DNA from: Paenibacillus sp. FSL K6-3182 | GTDB lineage: Bacteria; Bacillota; Bacilli; Paenibacillales; Paenibacillaceae | Direction of reading: 5' to 3' | DNA: 64,000 nt | NCBI RefSeq assembly: GCF_037976325.1 | Contig: NZ_CP150265.1 | Span: forward strand, 5,265,501-5,329,500 | Shown here: in pieces, positions 27,534 through 36,067 of the stretch | How the letters are laid out: every line of letters starts with the position of its first letter | How positions within the stretch are numbered: position 1 is the stretch's first letter | Program-made: the position numbers and the translations under genes | Notes under the pieces: model-generated | The model's input: the letters and a program-made list of their open reading frames with translations, nothing else | Databases searched by the model: none | Told to the model about the DNA's origin: nothing

Positions 27534-28652
27534 TTAAATGCCTGAGGCAAACTGCACTTCGCTCGCGTCATCGTTCACGCTGACGATCATCATCGTGAGC
27601 TGCTTCGACAAATCGATCTCGTAAGGCGATTTCAGTTCCTCGCCCGCTTCATTATATAGAATACGAATAATAGGTCGATGCGGGTAAGAATGATTAAGAT
27701 CTGCTACGATACCCGACTCTCCTGTTTGCAGCTTAACTGTTATTCCAATCGGGTAAATAGCAACCTTATCGCGGAACAGCTGCAGCATTCGCTGCTCGTA
27801 TAACGTTCCCGTACCGGCATAAAGCCGCTCAATCGCGTGATGTGGAAGCATTGGAGCACTGTAGACGCGATTTGTTGTCATGGCGTCATACGAATCGACC
27901 AACCCGATCCACTTTGCATAATCATGAATTTCATTGCCTTTGATTCCGCGCGGATAACCGCTTCCGTCAATTCGCTCATGATGCTGGAATGCACAGTGGG
28001 CAACAAGCAGCGGCAGGTTAGGCTCATCCTTAAGCAGCTCGTAACCGATTCTCGCATGCTGCTTCATCGCTTCGAACTCTTCTTTGGAGAGGGAGCCTGG
28101 TTTTCTTAACACATCGATCGCAATCTGCGTCTTGCCGATATCGTGAAGAAGAGCGCCCATGCCAAGCGTCGTAAGCTCATCCTTGGAATAGCCGTTCGAC
28201 ATACCGAGCAGGGTCGTATAAACGCAGACGTTTAAAGAATGCTGGAACAAATAATGATCAACAGAGCTCATGTCCATTAACATGATCATGGCATCCTGAT
28301 GACCGGAGAGGTCATCGATAATCATATTCATCATATTTTTAAATGGCTGTGCAATATAGGGGTAGGTTACGCCTTTTTTGCGTTTAGGACGATCCATCAT
28401 TTCGCGGAAATTCGTTCGAATTTCCTTCAGCGCGATTTGCATCGTTTCCTCTCTAATTAAAGAAGGCAGCACAATATCATCCGTCTTCGGATCTGTTATA
28501 TAAACATATTGAATTCCGCATTGATCCAAGCGGGATATAAGTCTCTCTGTCAGTTCCATATTTTCGCCAAGAAGAACGATACCCTCTTGAGAAAATATTT
28601 TTTTGGCCAGCTTCATACCCGGCCTGCATTTCGCTATTGGCAACAACCGCAT
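27534..28652 (-). CDS. HD-GYP domain c-di-GMP phosphodiesterase
   Basis: A 372-residue cytoplasmic protein. The HD-GYP domain (residues ~125-310) has HSLNV, the metal pair HDIGK (about 170), HHERIDGSGYP (about 222) and VDSYDAMT, i.e. all main metal ligands of an active c-di-GMP phosphodiesterase. Residues 1-90 form an N-terminal segment, MRLLPIAKCRPGMKLAK, common in Bacillota HD-GYP proteins. The C-terminus (310-372) is beta-rich, with VKLQTGESGIVADLNHSYPHRPIIRIL. A second HD-GYP protein with the same layout is at 33841, and a GGDEF/EAL protein at 49967, so the window contains three c-di-GMP turnover genes. Confidence 0.92.
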   Translation of the reverse strand: MRLLPIAKCRPGMKLAKKIFSQEGIVLLGENMELTERLISRLDQCGIQYVYITDPKTDDIVLPSLIREETMQIALKEIRTNFREMMDRPKRKKGVTYPYIAQPFKNMMNMIIDDLSGHQDAMIMLMDMSSVDHYLFQHSLNVCVYTTLLGMSNGYSKDELTTLGMGALLHDIGKTQIAIDVLRKPGSLSKEEFEAMKQHARIGYELLKDEPNLPLLVAHCAFQHHERIDGSGYPRGIKGNEIHDYAKWIGLVDSYDAMTTNRVYSAPMLPHHAIERLYAGTGTLYEQRMLQLFRDKVAIYPIGITVKLQTGESGIVADLNHSYPHRPIIRILYNEAGEELKSPYEIDLSKQLTMMIVSVNDDASEVQFASGI

Positions 28653-28799
28653 TTTCTCGATCCTTCCCCATTAAAAGTCGGCTAACTATTACATCGGAAA
28701 AAATCGTTCGTAATGTTAATGTACGGGATATACGGGAAAATCGCAACCATTTTATACTATTTTTTCGACATGAATTGTCGATATTTTTCATCTTCTTTG

Positions 28800-30248
28800 T
28801 CAAATCGAGGTATTTTCCCATCTTAGCTGACAACATTCCGCCAATTCAGACGAATTTTGCAGCTGCGCTTCAATTACGTCTCGAATGAATTCGGGCAAGT
28901 AATAGTTCACTTGCACCGCGTTGGCGAGCGACTCGTAACCCGCCTTGAAACTGAACATATCGATCGTTCCCAGCTTATACAGTCGTTCATCATCCAGCGT
29001 TTCTCCATTAACTATTACCTGTATGAGTCTATCCATCGGCATTCTGTTCGAATCGTAGGTAACGGACAAGCCATCTATGGCAAGCGTTCCAAGCACTTCA
29101 CCGCGAAAGCCGTATCCCTTGATCGGCTTATGGATAAATTCGGGCAGCAGCGCTTGCTCCAGCGCTGTCCTTATATCCGTGCCTGCGATGAGCATGAGGC
29201 ACGGATTAATCGGCGACGGACAGAGGGCGTGCAATTCGCCCGCTGTCACGTCCCCTTGCGCGAGGCCGCCGAGCAGCTGTCCAGCGTTGACGATGCCGAT
29301 CTCGGCATCGGTCCAGCGGCGCAAGCCAGCGGCCAGCAGGTTGCCGAGCGGTGATTCCCGCTCGGCTCTGGCGGGCAGCGGCGCAGAAAGCCGGGCGATA
29401 ACCCGGCTTAGGCGCTGCTGTCCCGCCTTTAGGTAGCTGCCGATGATGGCGGCTGCTTCGGGATGCTCTTCCATTGCGGCCGTAGGAACGCAGGTTGCGC
29501 GGAACATTGGGCGCGAGGAAACGTCATCCATTCCGATTTCTACTCGCCCGATATACTCGCCGAATTTCCCGGCTGCACAAATCGTCGTATTACCGATAAC
29601 AATTGGCTCTTCTAATAAATGATGGGTATGTGCTCCCAAAATAAGATCGATGCCCTCAAGCTTCTCCGCCATTTGCTTATCGAAGGTAATCCCAATATGG
29701 GACATCACTACCAGCACATCTACCTTATCTCTCAGCTTTGCCGCCTGTTCTTGCACCGCCGCGAATGGATCAGATACTTGCCAGCCTAGCAAGAAATAAA
29801 AGTCAGAAAAGGCCGCTGTGACGCCTATGATACCGATTCGAAGTTCATTTTTATCAATGATAGTGCTTGGCAGCAGCCAATCAGGCTGCTCACCTGTAGC
29901 GGCCTCGTGCATATTGGCACAAACGACAGCAAACTGAGCGCGATCGGTATACGCCTCCGAAATTGTCTGAGAAGAATAAGTAAGTCCTTCATTATTGCCA
30001 AGTGTTATTACTTCATAACCAGCTTGATTTAAAAGCTCTACATTAACAATCCCATCGCTGCCTTCAGTCTCCACTCGCATGCGATCCATATGGTCTCCGC
30101 AGTCTACCGCAAGCACTCGCTCATTGCCCCAGCTTCGTCTTTCCTCTGTGATAAATGAAGCGATCTTGGCGGCATGCTCCAGACGACTATGTATATCATT
30201 GCTATGAAGAAGCACTACCCTTGTACGAAAACTGTCCGTCAAATTCAT
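28800..30248 (-). CDS. YunD-like 5'-nucleotidase/metallophosphatase
   Basis: A 482-residue two-domain enzyme of the 5'-nucleotidase/2',3'-cyclic phosphodiesterase family. The metallophosphatase domain has HSNDIHSRLE, DCGDHMD, LGNNEG, VMSHIG and GAHTHH. From ~residue 290 follows the substrate-binding C-terminal domain (SPLGNLLAAGLRRWTDAEIGIVNAG, GYGFRGEVLGTLAIDG). No signal peptide is present, unlike secreted UshA-type enzymes but like B. subtilis YunD, so it is probably cytoplasmic. The start chosen is the ATG at 30248 after AAGGAGG; the reading to 30281 is unsupported. Substrate not determinable. Confidence 0.85.
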   Translation of the reverse strand: MNLTDSFRTRVVLLHSNDIHSRLEHAAKIASFITEERRSWGNERVLAVDCGDHMDRMRVETEGSDGIVNVELLNQAGYEVITLGNNEGLTYSSQTISEAYTDRAQFAVVCANMHEAATGEQPDWLLPSTIIDKNELRIGIIGVTAAFSDFYFLLGWQVSDPFAAVQEQAAKLRDKVDVLVVMSHIGITFDKQMAEKLEGIDLILGAHTHHLLEEPIVIGNTTICAAGKFGEYIGRVEIGMDDVSSRPMFRATCVPTAAMEEHPEAAAIIGSYLKAGQQRLSRVIARLSAPLPARAERESPLGNLLAAGLRRWTDAEIGIVNAGQLLGGLAQGDVTAGELHALCPSPINPCLMLIAGTDIRTALEQALLPEFIHKPIKGYGFRGEVLGTLAIDGLSVTYDSNRMPMDRLIQVIVNGETLDDERLYKLGTIDMFSFKAGYESLANAVQVNYYLPEFIRDVIEAQLQNSSELAECCQLRWENTSI

Positions 30249-30290
30249 GCACGCCTCCTTAATGCCTGTACTCATCGACACAAAACCAGT

Positions 30291-30764
30291 CTACTTGTTA
30301 TTACGCAAATCATTCATCGAAAATGTATGCTTAAAACCATATGCTGCTTCAACCTGCGTATTTGGCTCATCGTGTCCAATTTTGAGTTTAACGATGCTTT
30401 TCACATTTAAGCATTTGCTGCTGCCGTTGGGCACATAAAGGCGGATAGGGCCTGCCTTCTGCAAAGGCAAGCCATTAATCCGGTAAAGCACAGCCGCCTG
30501 CTCAAGCTGCTCCCATGGAATAGTAGCCTCGAAAGAATCCGCCGCTTCTACAATTAAATAAGATGGCGTCTTGGACGCTGCAGCATTCTCAGAATTATTG
30601 TCCCTCATCCATGCAGCGTACCATTGATATAAGTCAAATGCTTCACCTTCAGCATCAGGCACTCTGCCTGCAATAAGGAAGCTTGCGCCCGAAAGTTTTG
30701 CCATCTCCTCTGGGGTCGTAACGGACATTCCTATCTCAAAATGTTCAATCTTGATCTCATGCAT
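30291..30764 (-). CDS. Short oxidoreductase-molybdopterin-fold protein
   Basis: A 157-residue protein. The stretch YLIVEAADSFEATIPWEQL...AVLYRINGLPLQ...GPIRLYVPNG...NVKSIVKLKI resembles the end of the sulfite-oxidase-type molybdopterin domain (NG-PL, GP-RL-P, K-IxxI). It is shorter than full enzymes and I do not see the usual cofactor-ligating Cys. It starts 11 bases after the moaA stop, so it is probably in the same transcript. The ATG at 30764 is preceded by GGAGG at a long 14 bases. A cofactor-binding or scaffold role is possible; activity is doubtful. Confidence 0.6.
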   Translation of the reverse strand: MHEIKIEHFEIGMSVTTPEEMAKLSGASFLIAGRVPDAEGEAFDLYQWYAAWMRDNNSENAAASKTPSYLIVEAADSFEATIPWEQLEQAAVLYRINGLPLQKAGPIRLYVPNGSSKCLNVKSIVKLKIGHDEPNTQVEAAYGFKHTFSMNDLRNNK

Positions 30765-30774
30765 CAGCTGCTCA

Positions 30775-31776
30775 TCAGCCTCCAATCTGCGACATCCGCC
30801 GTTCGGTAGGAATATGCGTTTGTGCGCTGTCAGCCAGCTTAGCCGCCATTTCATGATTTTCCGGCTTAATGTCCATCGATTTCAGCAGCAATTGCTGCAT
30901 TTCCTCTGGATGCCCGAATGCTTCTCTTACATTCAGCTCATCTACCCAATATAAGCAAGGCTTAATGGACCCATCCGCTGTTAAGCGCAGCCGATTGCAA
31001 TTGCTGCAGAAGTGATCGCTGATAGGATGAATAAGCCCGAAGGAGCCGCGGCCGCCCTTCATTTGCCAATCCTCTGAAGGACCGTTTCCATGCACGTTTG
31101 GTCCGCGGCTAATCGTATAGCCCTCTTGCTCTGCTACTTCCAGTACACGCGAAAGCGGCAAATAATGCTTTTTCCAATTTTCATCCGCATGGCCGATTGG
31201 CATATATTCAATAAATCTAACATGCATCGGCTGCTCGTAGGCGAGTTTTAAAAATGCGGCAATTTCATCCTCATTTACTTCTTTAAGAAGCACGCAATTC
31301 AGCTTAATAGGGTCGAAGCCTACTGCTGCTGCCGCTTCGATTCCTTCCATCACACGTTTTAATTCCCCGCTTCTTGCAATAAAGCGAAATCTTGTGGAGT
31401 CCAGCGTATCTAAACTAATATTGACACGATTCAAGCCTGCTGCTCGAAGCGCTTCCGCTTGTTTGGCTAGAAAAACACCATTCGTCGTTAATGCTATATC
31501 TTTAATGCCAGCTATGGCAGATAATCTTTTAATTAAACCATCGAGACCCGGCCTTATAAGCGGCTCGCCTCCGGTAATGCGCAGCTTCGTAATGCCAAGC
31601 GCCGCACCCGCTTCAACTACCTCGACAATTTGATCATAGGAAAGTAAATTTTCTGATTCTGTGAATTCCATTCCTTCCTCTGGCATGCAATACAAGCATC
31701 GCAAATTACAACGATCCGTTACTGAAATACGTAAGTAATCGTGTACCCGTCCAAAACGATCCGTCAATGTCGGCAT
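30775..31776 (-). CDS. moaA: GTP 3',8-cyclase MoaA
   Basis: A radical-SAM enzyme that makes 3',8-cH2GTP, the first step of molybdenum cofactor synthesis. The protein has 333 residues, the normal length. The N-terminal SAM cluster is CNLRCLYCMPEEG, followed by RITGGEPLIRPG and ALTTNGVFL. The second, C-terminal cluster is CSNCNRLRLTADGSIKPC. Unlike most MoaA proteins the C-terminus does not end in Gly-Gly exactly but in SQIGG, which is acceptable. The start is the ATG at 31776 (MPTLTDRFGRVHDYLRIS) with GGGAGTGAAGG upstream; the longer reading to 31815 is rejected. Divergent from moaDE. Confidence 0.96.
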   Translation of the reverse strand: MPTLTDRFGRVHDYLRISVTDRCNLRCLYCMPEEGMEFTESENLLSYDQIVEVVEAGAALGITKLRITGGEPLIRPGLDGLIKRLSAIAGIKDIALTTNGVFLAKQAEALRAAGLNRVNISLDTLDSTRFRFIARSGELKRVMEGIEAAAAVGFDPIKLNCVLLKEVNEDEIAAFLKLAYEQPMHVRFIEYMPIGHADENWKKHYLPLSRVLEVAEQEGYTISRGPNVHGNGPSEDWQMKGGRGSFGLIHPISDHFCSNCNRLRLTADGSIKPCLYWVDELNVREAFGHPEEMQQLLLKSMDIKPENHEMAAKLADSAQTHIPTERRMSQIGG

Positions 31777-31878
31777 GACCTTCACTCCCTTTCTGTACGA
31801 GTATAAGCATAACATTTTTTCTTGAATTATGATATTCTATAAACAGCTTCAAGCCTATACGATGAGAGGTTTTATACC

Positions 31879-32613
31879 ATGAAATACGACTGGATTATTA
31901 AATTATTTGCAGGGCTTCCCGAACGAATTGGGGTCCCTTCCATACAGCTGCAATCTGATTTGGAGAAAATGAGCGTATCCGATCTGAAGGCCGCCATTTC
32001 TGATGAATACCCAGATCATCAAGCATTAATACAGATAGCTTTTATCGCATGCAACCACGTTTACGCCGCCGAGGATACGATCATACACGCCTCTGACGAG
32101 CTAGCCCTGCTTCCGCCAGTATCCGGAGGAGAAGAGAAACAAGAGCTTGCCAAGGAGCCTATAGAGCGCTATATCGTAACAAACGATGTCATTAGCTCCG
32201 ATGCTGTGCTTGCAAAAGTTATCGTACCGGAAAATGGTGCCTCTATTGCATTTGTAGGAACAACGCGTGAATGGACACATGGTCAGCGTACGGTACGGCT
32301 TGAATATGAAGCGTATGCACCGATGGCCGTTGCAACGATGCAGCAAATCGGCAATGAAATTGCCGAGCGCTGGCATGGTGCCTTATGTGCCATCAGCCAT
32401 AGAATTGGCGTAGTTGGCCTCGCTGAGACAAGCGTCGTTATCGCTGTGTCATCCCCCCACCGTGACAGCTGCTACGAGGCGAGCCGCTATGCCATTGAAC
32501 GTCTTAAACAAATCGTTCCTATATGGAAGAAAGAAATTTGGGAAGACGGATCAGAATGGAAAGGGCATCAGCTTGGTCCGTGGAATCCTACTGAACAATT
32601 AAAGGACTTTTAA
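31879..32613 (+). CDS. MoaD-MoaE fusion (molybdopterin synthase)
   Basis: A 244-residue fusion of both molybdopterin synthase subunits, which insert two sulfurs into precursor Z. Residues 1-86 are the MoaD beta-grasp domain (KLFAGLPERIG, YAAEDTIIHASDELALLPPVSGG). Residues ~97-240 are MoaE (SIAFVGTTREWTHG, LEYEAYAPMA, HRIGVVGLAETSVVIAVSSPHR, VPIWKKEIWEDGSEW) with the catalytic lysine region KKE. The MoaD Gly-Gly is internal, followed by EEKQELAKEP, so cleavage would be needed to give a free thiocarboxylate terminus. It is followed by a moeB-type gene on the same strand. Confidence 0.93.
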   Translation: MKYDWIIKLFAGLPERIGVPSIQLQSDLEKMSVSDLKAAISDEYPDHQALIQIAFIACNHVYAAEDTIIHASDELALLPPVSGGEEKQELAKEPIERYIVTNDVISSDAVLAKVIVPENGASIAFVGTTREWTHGQRTVRLEYEAYAPMAVATMQQIGNEIAERWHGALCAISHRIGVVGLAETSVVIAVSSPHRDSCYEASRYAIERLKQIVPIWKKEIWEDGSEWKGHQLGPWNPTEQLKDF

Positions 32614-32671
32614 ATTTACAACTAGGCGAGTCGAATATGGCTTCACGATGCTTTTAAGGAGATTAGCAAAA

Positions 32672-33748
32672 ATGAACAATCCAATCACACAAAATAACGC
32701 TGCGCTTGAAATATCGGGCGTGGGATCAGCTCGTTATGCGAGACAAGTCCGCTTCTCTCCCATTGGAGGGAAAGGACAACAGCTGCTTGCCGGCAGTCGC
32801 GCAGCGGTCGTTGGCATGGGTGCGCTTGGTTCTGTCATCGCCCAGCATCTGGTCAGATCCGGCGTTGGATATGTGCGTATTATAGACCGGGACATTATTG
32901 AATGGAGTAATTTACAGCGGCAAATGCTGTATACCGAAGAAGATGTATTATCGCTGCTTCCCAAAGCAGAGGCCGCTGCTGCACATTTGCGAGCCATGAA
33001 CAGCTCTGTCTTCATTGATCCGATAGTTGCTGATTTAACGGCAATGAATGCGGAGGAATTACTCACTGATGTTGATCTTATTGTTGATGGCAGTGATAAC
33101 TTCTCTGTTCGATATTTAATTAATGATTATAGCGTGAAGTACAGCATTCCTTGGATTTATGGCGGAGCCGTCGGCGCATCCGGCATGACGATGACGATTA
33201 TACCAGGCGAATCCCCCTGCTACCGATGCTTGTTCAATGAACCGCCTCCGCCTGGTACGACCGATACTTGTGAAACGGCAGGTGTCATCTCTCCAGTCGT
33301 TGACATTATCGGCTCTCTTCAAGCTACGGAAGCCATTAAGCTGCTCTCAGGCAACAAGAACGCACTACACGGCACCTTATTTCAAGTTGACCTATGGAAT
33401 CATGCTTGGCTTCCTATTTCTGTGGCCAAATCGAAGCGAAGCCATTGCGACTGCTGCGGAAATAGGCAGTTCGCATTTTTGGAAGATCCAATGTCGGGAT
33501 CAGCTGCTGCTCTATGCGGTCGCCATTCTGTGCAAATTACACCGAGTCAAGATGCTCTACTGAACTTGGAAGAGTTAGCTGAACGTTTAAAGCCGGTTGG
33601 CACAATAACACGCAATCGTTTTTTACTGCGAATTGAACTAGAGGCTGATTTGACCTTAGTCCTGTTCCAGGATGGCCGAGCCATCGTCCAAGGAACAGAT
33701 CAATTATCAAAAGCAAGGTCGCTTTATGCTGAATTATTAGGTAATTAG
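32672..33748 (+). CDS. moeB: MoeB-type molybdopterin-synthase adenylyltransferase (E1-like)
   Basis: Adenylates the MoaD C-terminus for sulfuration. The protein has 358 residues. It has the E1 features GMGALGSVIAQHLVRSG, IIDRDIIEWSNLQRQMLY, VDGSDNFSVRYLIND, the catalytic cysteine in CETAGVISPVV, and zinc pairs CYRC and CDCC. It is closely similar to the ThiF at 20606, including a C-terminal domain that starts LCGRHSVQIT, so the two are paralogues. The start chosen is the ATG at 32672 behind AAGGAG; the reading from 32648 has no site. The location after moaDE assigns it to the molybdenum pathway. Confidence 0.9.
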   Translation: MNNPITQNNAALEISGVGSARYARQVRFSPIGGKGQQLLAGSRAAVVGMGALGSVIAQHLVRSGVGYVRIIDRDIIEWSNLQRQMLYTEEDVLSLLPKAEAAAAHLRAMNSSVFIDPIVADLTAMNAEELLTDVDLIVDGSDNFSVRYLINDYSVKYSIPWIYGGAVGASGMTMTIIPGESPCYRCLFNEPPPPGTTDTCETAGVISPVVDIIGSLQATEAIKLLSGNKNALHGTLFQVDLWNHAWLPISVAKSKRSHCDCCGNRQFAFLEDPMSGSAAALCGRHSVQITPSQDALLNLEELAERLKPVGTITRNRFLLRIELEADLTLVLFQDGRAIVQGTDQLSKARSLYAELLGN

Positions 33749-33840
33749 TCGCTATTATAATACCCTCATATTGCCAATCCGATCAATCATTGCTACTATT
33801 GTAGGTATATCTTTTCTACTACTACCAATGAGGTGTCTCG

Positions 33841-34896
33841 ATGAGAGTTCATGTTACAGAATTAATAAATGGAGACCGTTTAAGCAATGACACTTTCAAC
33901 AATTACGGACTTCATGTACTCTCCAAAGGAACAGTACTCAATAACCAAGATATATCAAGATTATTTCAACATCAAATGGACTATATTGATATAGATGAAA
34001 GAGTAAGCGAAGAAACGGAAGGTCGTACACTTGAATCTACAATAAATCCCAAGTGGCTTCCTACCGTTCAGCCCCTTTACGAAAACGCTGTCAAAAGCTT
34101 TGAGGGATTATTCACGAAAGCGAATCAGCAAGGAAAAGTGGATGTCGAGGAAGTAACGTCCATCTTCCAGCCTCTGCTGAGCAACCTCCAAATGGAACGT
34201 GATGTTGTATCTATGCTTCTATTGCTTAATTCTAAAGATGATTATACGTATCAGCATTCCGTGCAGGTCGGCATGTTATCCTATTATCTCGCTACTTGGG
34301 TCGGATACTCCAATGAAGAAGCTGTTCGAATCGGCAATGCCGGCTTCCTCCATGATATCGGAAAATGCCGAATTGAAGAGAGCATTTTAAATAAGCCTGG
34401 GAAGCTGACTGATGAAGAGTACGAAGAAGTGAAGAGACACACCTTATACGGACATGAAATTATTTTAGACTCTCTGGATGAACCATTTGTAGCCATTGGA
34501 GCACTTCAACATCATGAGCGAAATGATGGCACTGGATATCCTCAAGGTCTGAAGGGTAATGAGATTCATCCCGTATCCAAAATCATTGCTGTAGTCGATA
34601 TTTACAGTGCGATGATTTCCCAGCGCGTGTATCAACAGAAGCGTGATTTGCTTTTTGTACTAAAGGAACTTTATCAGCTGAGCTTCAAAGAGCTTGATCC
34701 CTATACAACCCACACCTTTATTAAACATATGATGCCTAACTTCATAGGAAAAAGAATCGAGCTTGTAGGTGGAGAAAGTGGAATTATTGTCATGACTCAC
34801 CCTACCGAGTTTTTCCGCCCGCTTATTCAAATTGGTGAAGAATTCATCGATATGGCCATTGAGCGTGAGTATGAAATCCAGCAGGTTTATATTTAA
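33841..34896 (+). CDS. HD-GYP domain c-di-GMP phosphodiesterase (second copy)
   Basis: A 351-residue cytoplasmic protein built like the one at 27534. The N-terminal segment (residues 1-55, MRVHVTELINGDRLS...VLSKGTVL) precedes a helical linker and an HD-GYP domain with HSVQVG, HDIGK, HHERNDGTGYPQG and VVDIYSAM. The metal ligands are complete, so activity on c-di-GMP is plausible. The C-terminal ~60 residues (GKRIELVGGESGIIVMTHPTEFFRPLIQIGEEF) correspond to the beta-rich end of the first copy. GAGGTG precedes the ATG. It is monocistronic, ending at a clear terminator. Confidence 0.92.
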   Translation: MRVHVTELINGDRLSNDTFNNYGLHVLSKGTVLNNQDISRLFQHQMDYIDIDERVSEETEGRTLESTINPKWLPTVQPLYENAVKSFEGLFTKANQQGKVDVEEVTSIFQPLLSNLQMERDVVSMLLLLNSKDDYTYQHSVQVGMLSYYLATWVGYSNEEAVRIGNAGFLHDIGKCRIEESILNKPGKLTDEEYEEVKRHTLYGHEIILDSLDEPFVAIGALQHHERNDGTGYPQGLKGNEIHPVSKIIAVVDIYSAMISQRVYQQKRDLLFVLKELYQLSFKELDPYTTHTFIKHMMPNFIGKRIELVGGESGIIVMTHPTEFFRPLIQIGEEFIDMAIEREYEIQQVYI

Positions 34897-34910
34897 ATGT
34901 TTCATAAACA

Positions 34911-34951
34911 ACCCGAATTGCAGATCATATCTGCGATTGCGGGTTTTTTTT
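34911..34951 (+). terminator. Rho-independent terminator of the second HD-GYP gene
   Basis: ACCCGAATTGCAGA pairs with TCTGCGATTGCGGGT (one bulged C, one wobble), followed by T7. Confidence 0.85.
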
Positions 34952-35057
34952 ATGCTGCCGCTTATTCTTATCAACCACGTTCGCAACTTATACAATGATT
35001 TTATCGTTGTTATTTTAAATGATACCAAATATGCAATTTAAGACTAGAGGTGATAGA

Positions 35058-35960
35058 GTGAGAAGCATTTTAGCAATAATCATTACCGCTTTAATGATGA
35101 CCGGATGCAAATCCGAAGCAATTAGCAATACACCAATTGTTGTTCAACCAAGCGAGCTAGCAAGTAATGAGCCGAGCCAACAGCCAAATCGTATCAGCGA
35201 AAAAGTTGTCATTTATAACCTCAAAAATGCTGATGGCAGCAAGGCAGCTATTGAAACCATCTATCAGACCATAACGGAAGCCGACCTTGTAGAAGTATTT
35301 AAAAAAGCTTTTGAAGAAGCTGAACCATTAAAAGGTATCGTGAAAATGGCAGCTCCAACTTATAAAGTAATAATCGGCAGCTCGGAATATTATCTTTTGA
35401 TCGGTGATGATAATACAGATTCAATTGTTAATTTAGATGACTCGCATACGATGTTCAGACTATCTCCTTCTGACACGATTAAGATTCGAGAAATACTATC
35501 TTGGTCAGAGCCAGAGAAAGTGGTCGAAGGACTTGTAATGGACAAAAAAGTAATCAATCAAAATGATTCTTATCGTGTTTTAATCGCAACAAATTGGACT
35601 AAACAAGAGAAAAATACGATGGATGAATGGATCGAGAAAGCAGAACAAAAGCACGAGCTAGCGTGGTATGAAATAGACAAAGATGTTTATTTGAAGCTAA
35701 TTATTAGTCAGCCTATTGCAGTAAGAGCAGGCAATATGCAGCTGGACTCGTTGCCACCGATTCGATTTGCAATTACCGTTCAAATTATTGAGCCAGAAGT
35801 TGTGGCATCTTCCCTTTATTTAAATCTAATCGAAGAAGAATTATACAATCAGCAGCTGCTTTTGACTCCGATCCGTCCAGATAAGGAATGGATTTTGGAT
35901 GGTATTAAGGCAACATGGAAGAACCCCCTAAGCTTGGCAGCTACTTCGAGAAAGCAGTAA
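35058..35960 (+). CDS. Putative lipoprotein of unknown function
   Basis: A 300-residue exported lipoprotein. The signal peptide is VRSILAIIITALMMTGC with lipobox MTGC. The start chosen is the GTG at 35058 behind AGAGGTGAT, which puts the basic residue at position 2 as expected; an upstream ATG at 35019 would add a hydrophilic stretch before the signal. The mature part has two similar halves of mixed alpha/beta character (SEKVVIYNLKNADGS..., then SEPEKVVEGLVMDKKVI...) with many charged residues, and I do not recognise a family. It stands alone between the HD-GYP terminator and the suf operon terminator. Confidence 0.75.
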   Translation: MRSILAIIITALMMTGCKSEAISNTPIVVQPSELASNEPSQQPNRISEKVVIYNLKNADGSKAAIETIYQTITEADLVEVFKKAFEEAEPLKGIVKMAAPTYKVIIGSSEYYLLIGDDNTDSIVNLDDSHTMFRLSPSDTIKIREILSWSEPEKVVEGLVMDKKVINQNDSYRVLIATNWTKQEKNTMDEWIEKAEQKHELAWYEIDKDVYLKLIISQPIAVRAGNMQLDSLPPIRFAITVQIIEPEVVASSLYLNLIEEELYNQQLLLTPIRPDKEWILDGIKATWKNPLSLAATSRKQ

Positions 35961-35999
35961 AGCTCCTAAAAGAAAAATAGACGATGAAAATGCACATTG

Positions 36000-36051
36000 A
36001 AAAGGGGCTGCCCTAAAGTAGAAAATTCTACTTTGGGACAGCCCCCTTTTT
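36000..36051. terminator. Bidirectional rho-independent terminator
   Basis: AAAAGGGGCTG...AAAGTAGAA and TTCTACTTT...CAGCCCCCTTTTT form a near-perfect long hairpin between the plus-strand lipoprotein and minus-strand sufB. Confidence 0.9.
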
Positions 36052-36067
36052 CCTGTTGAGTTTATCG

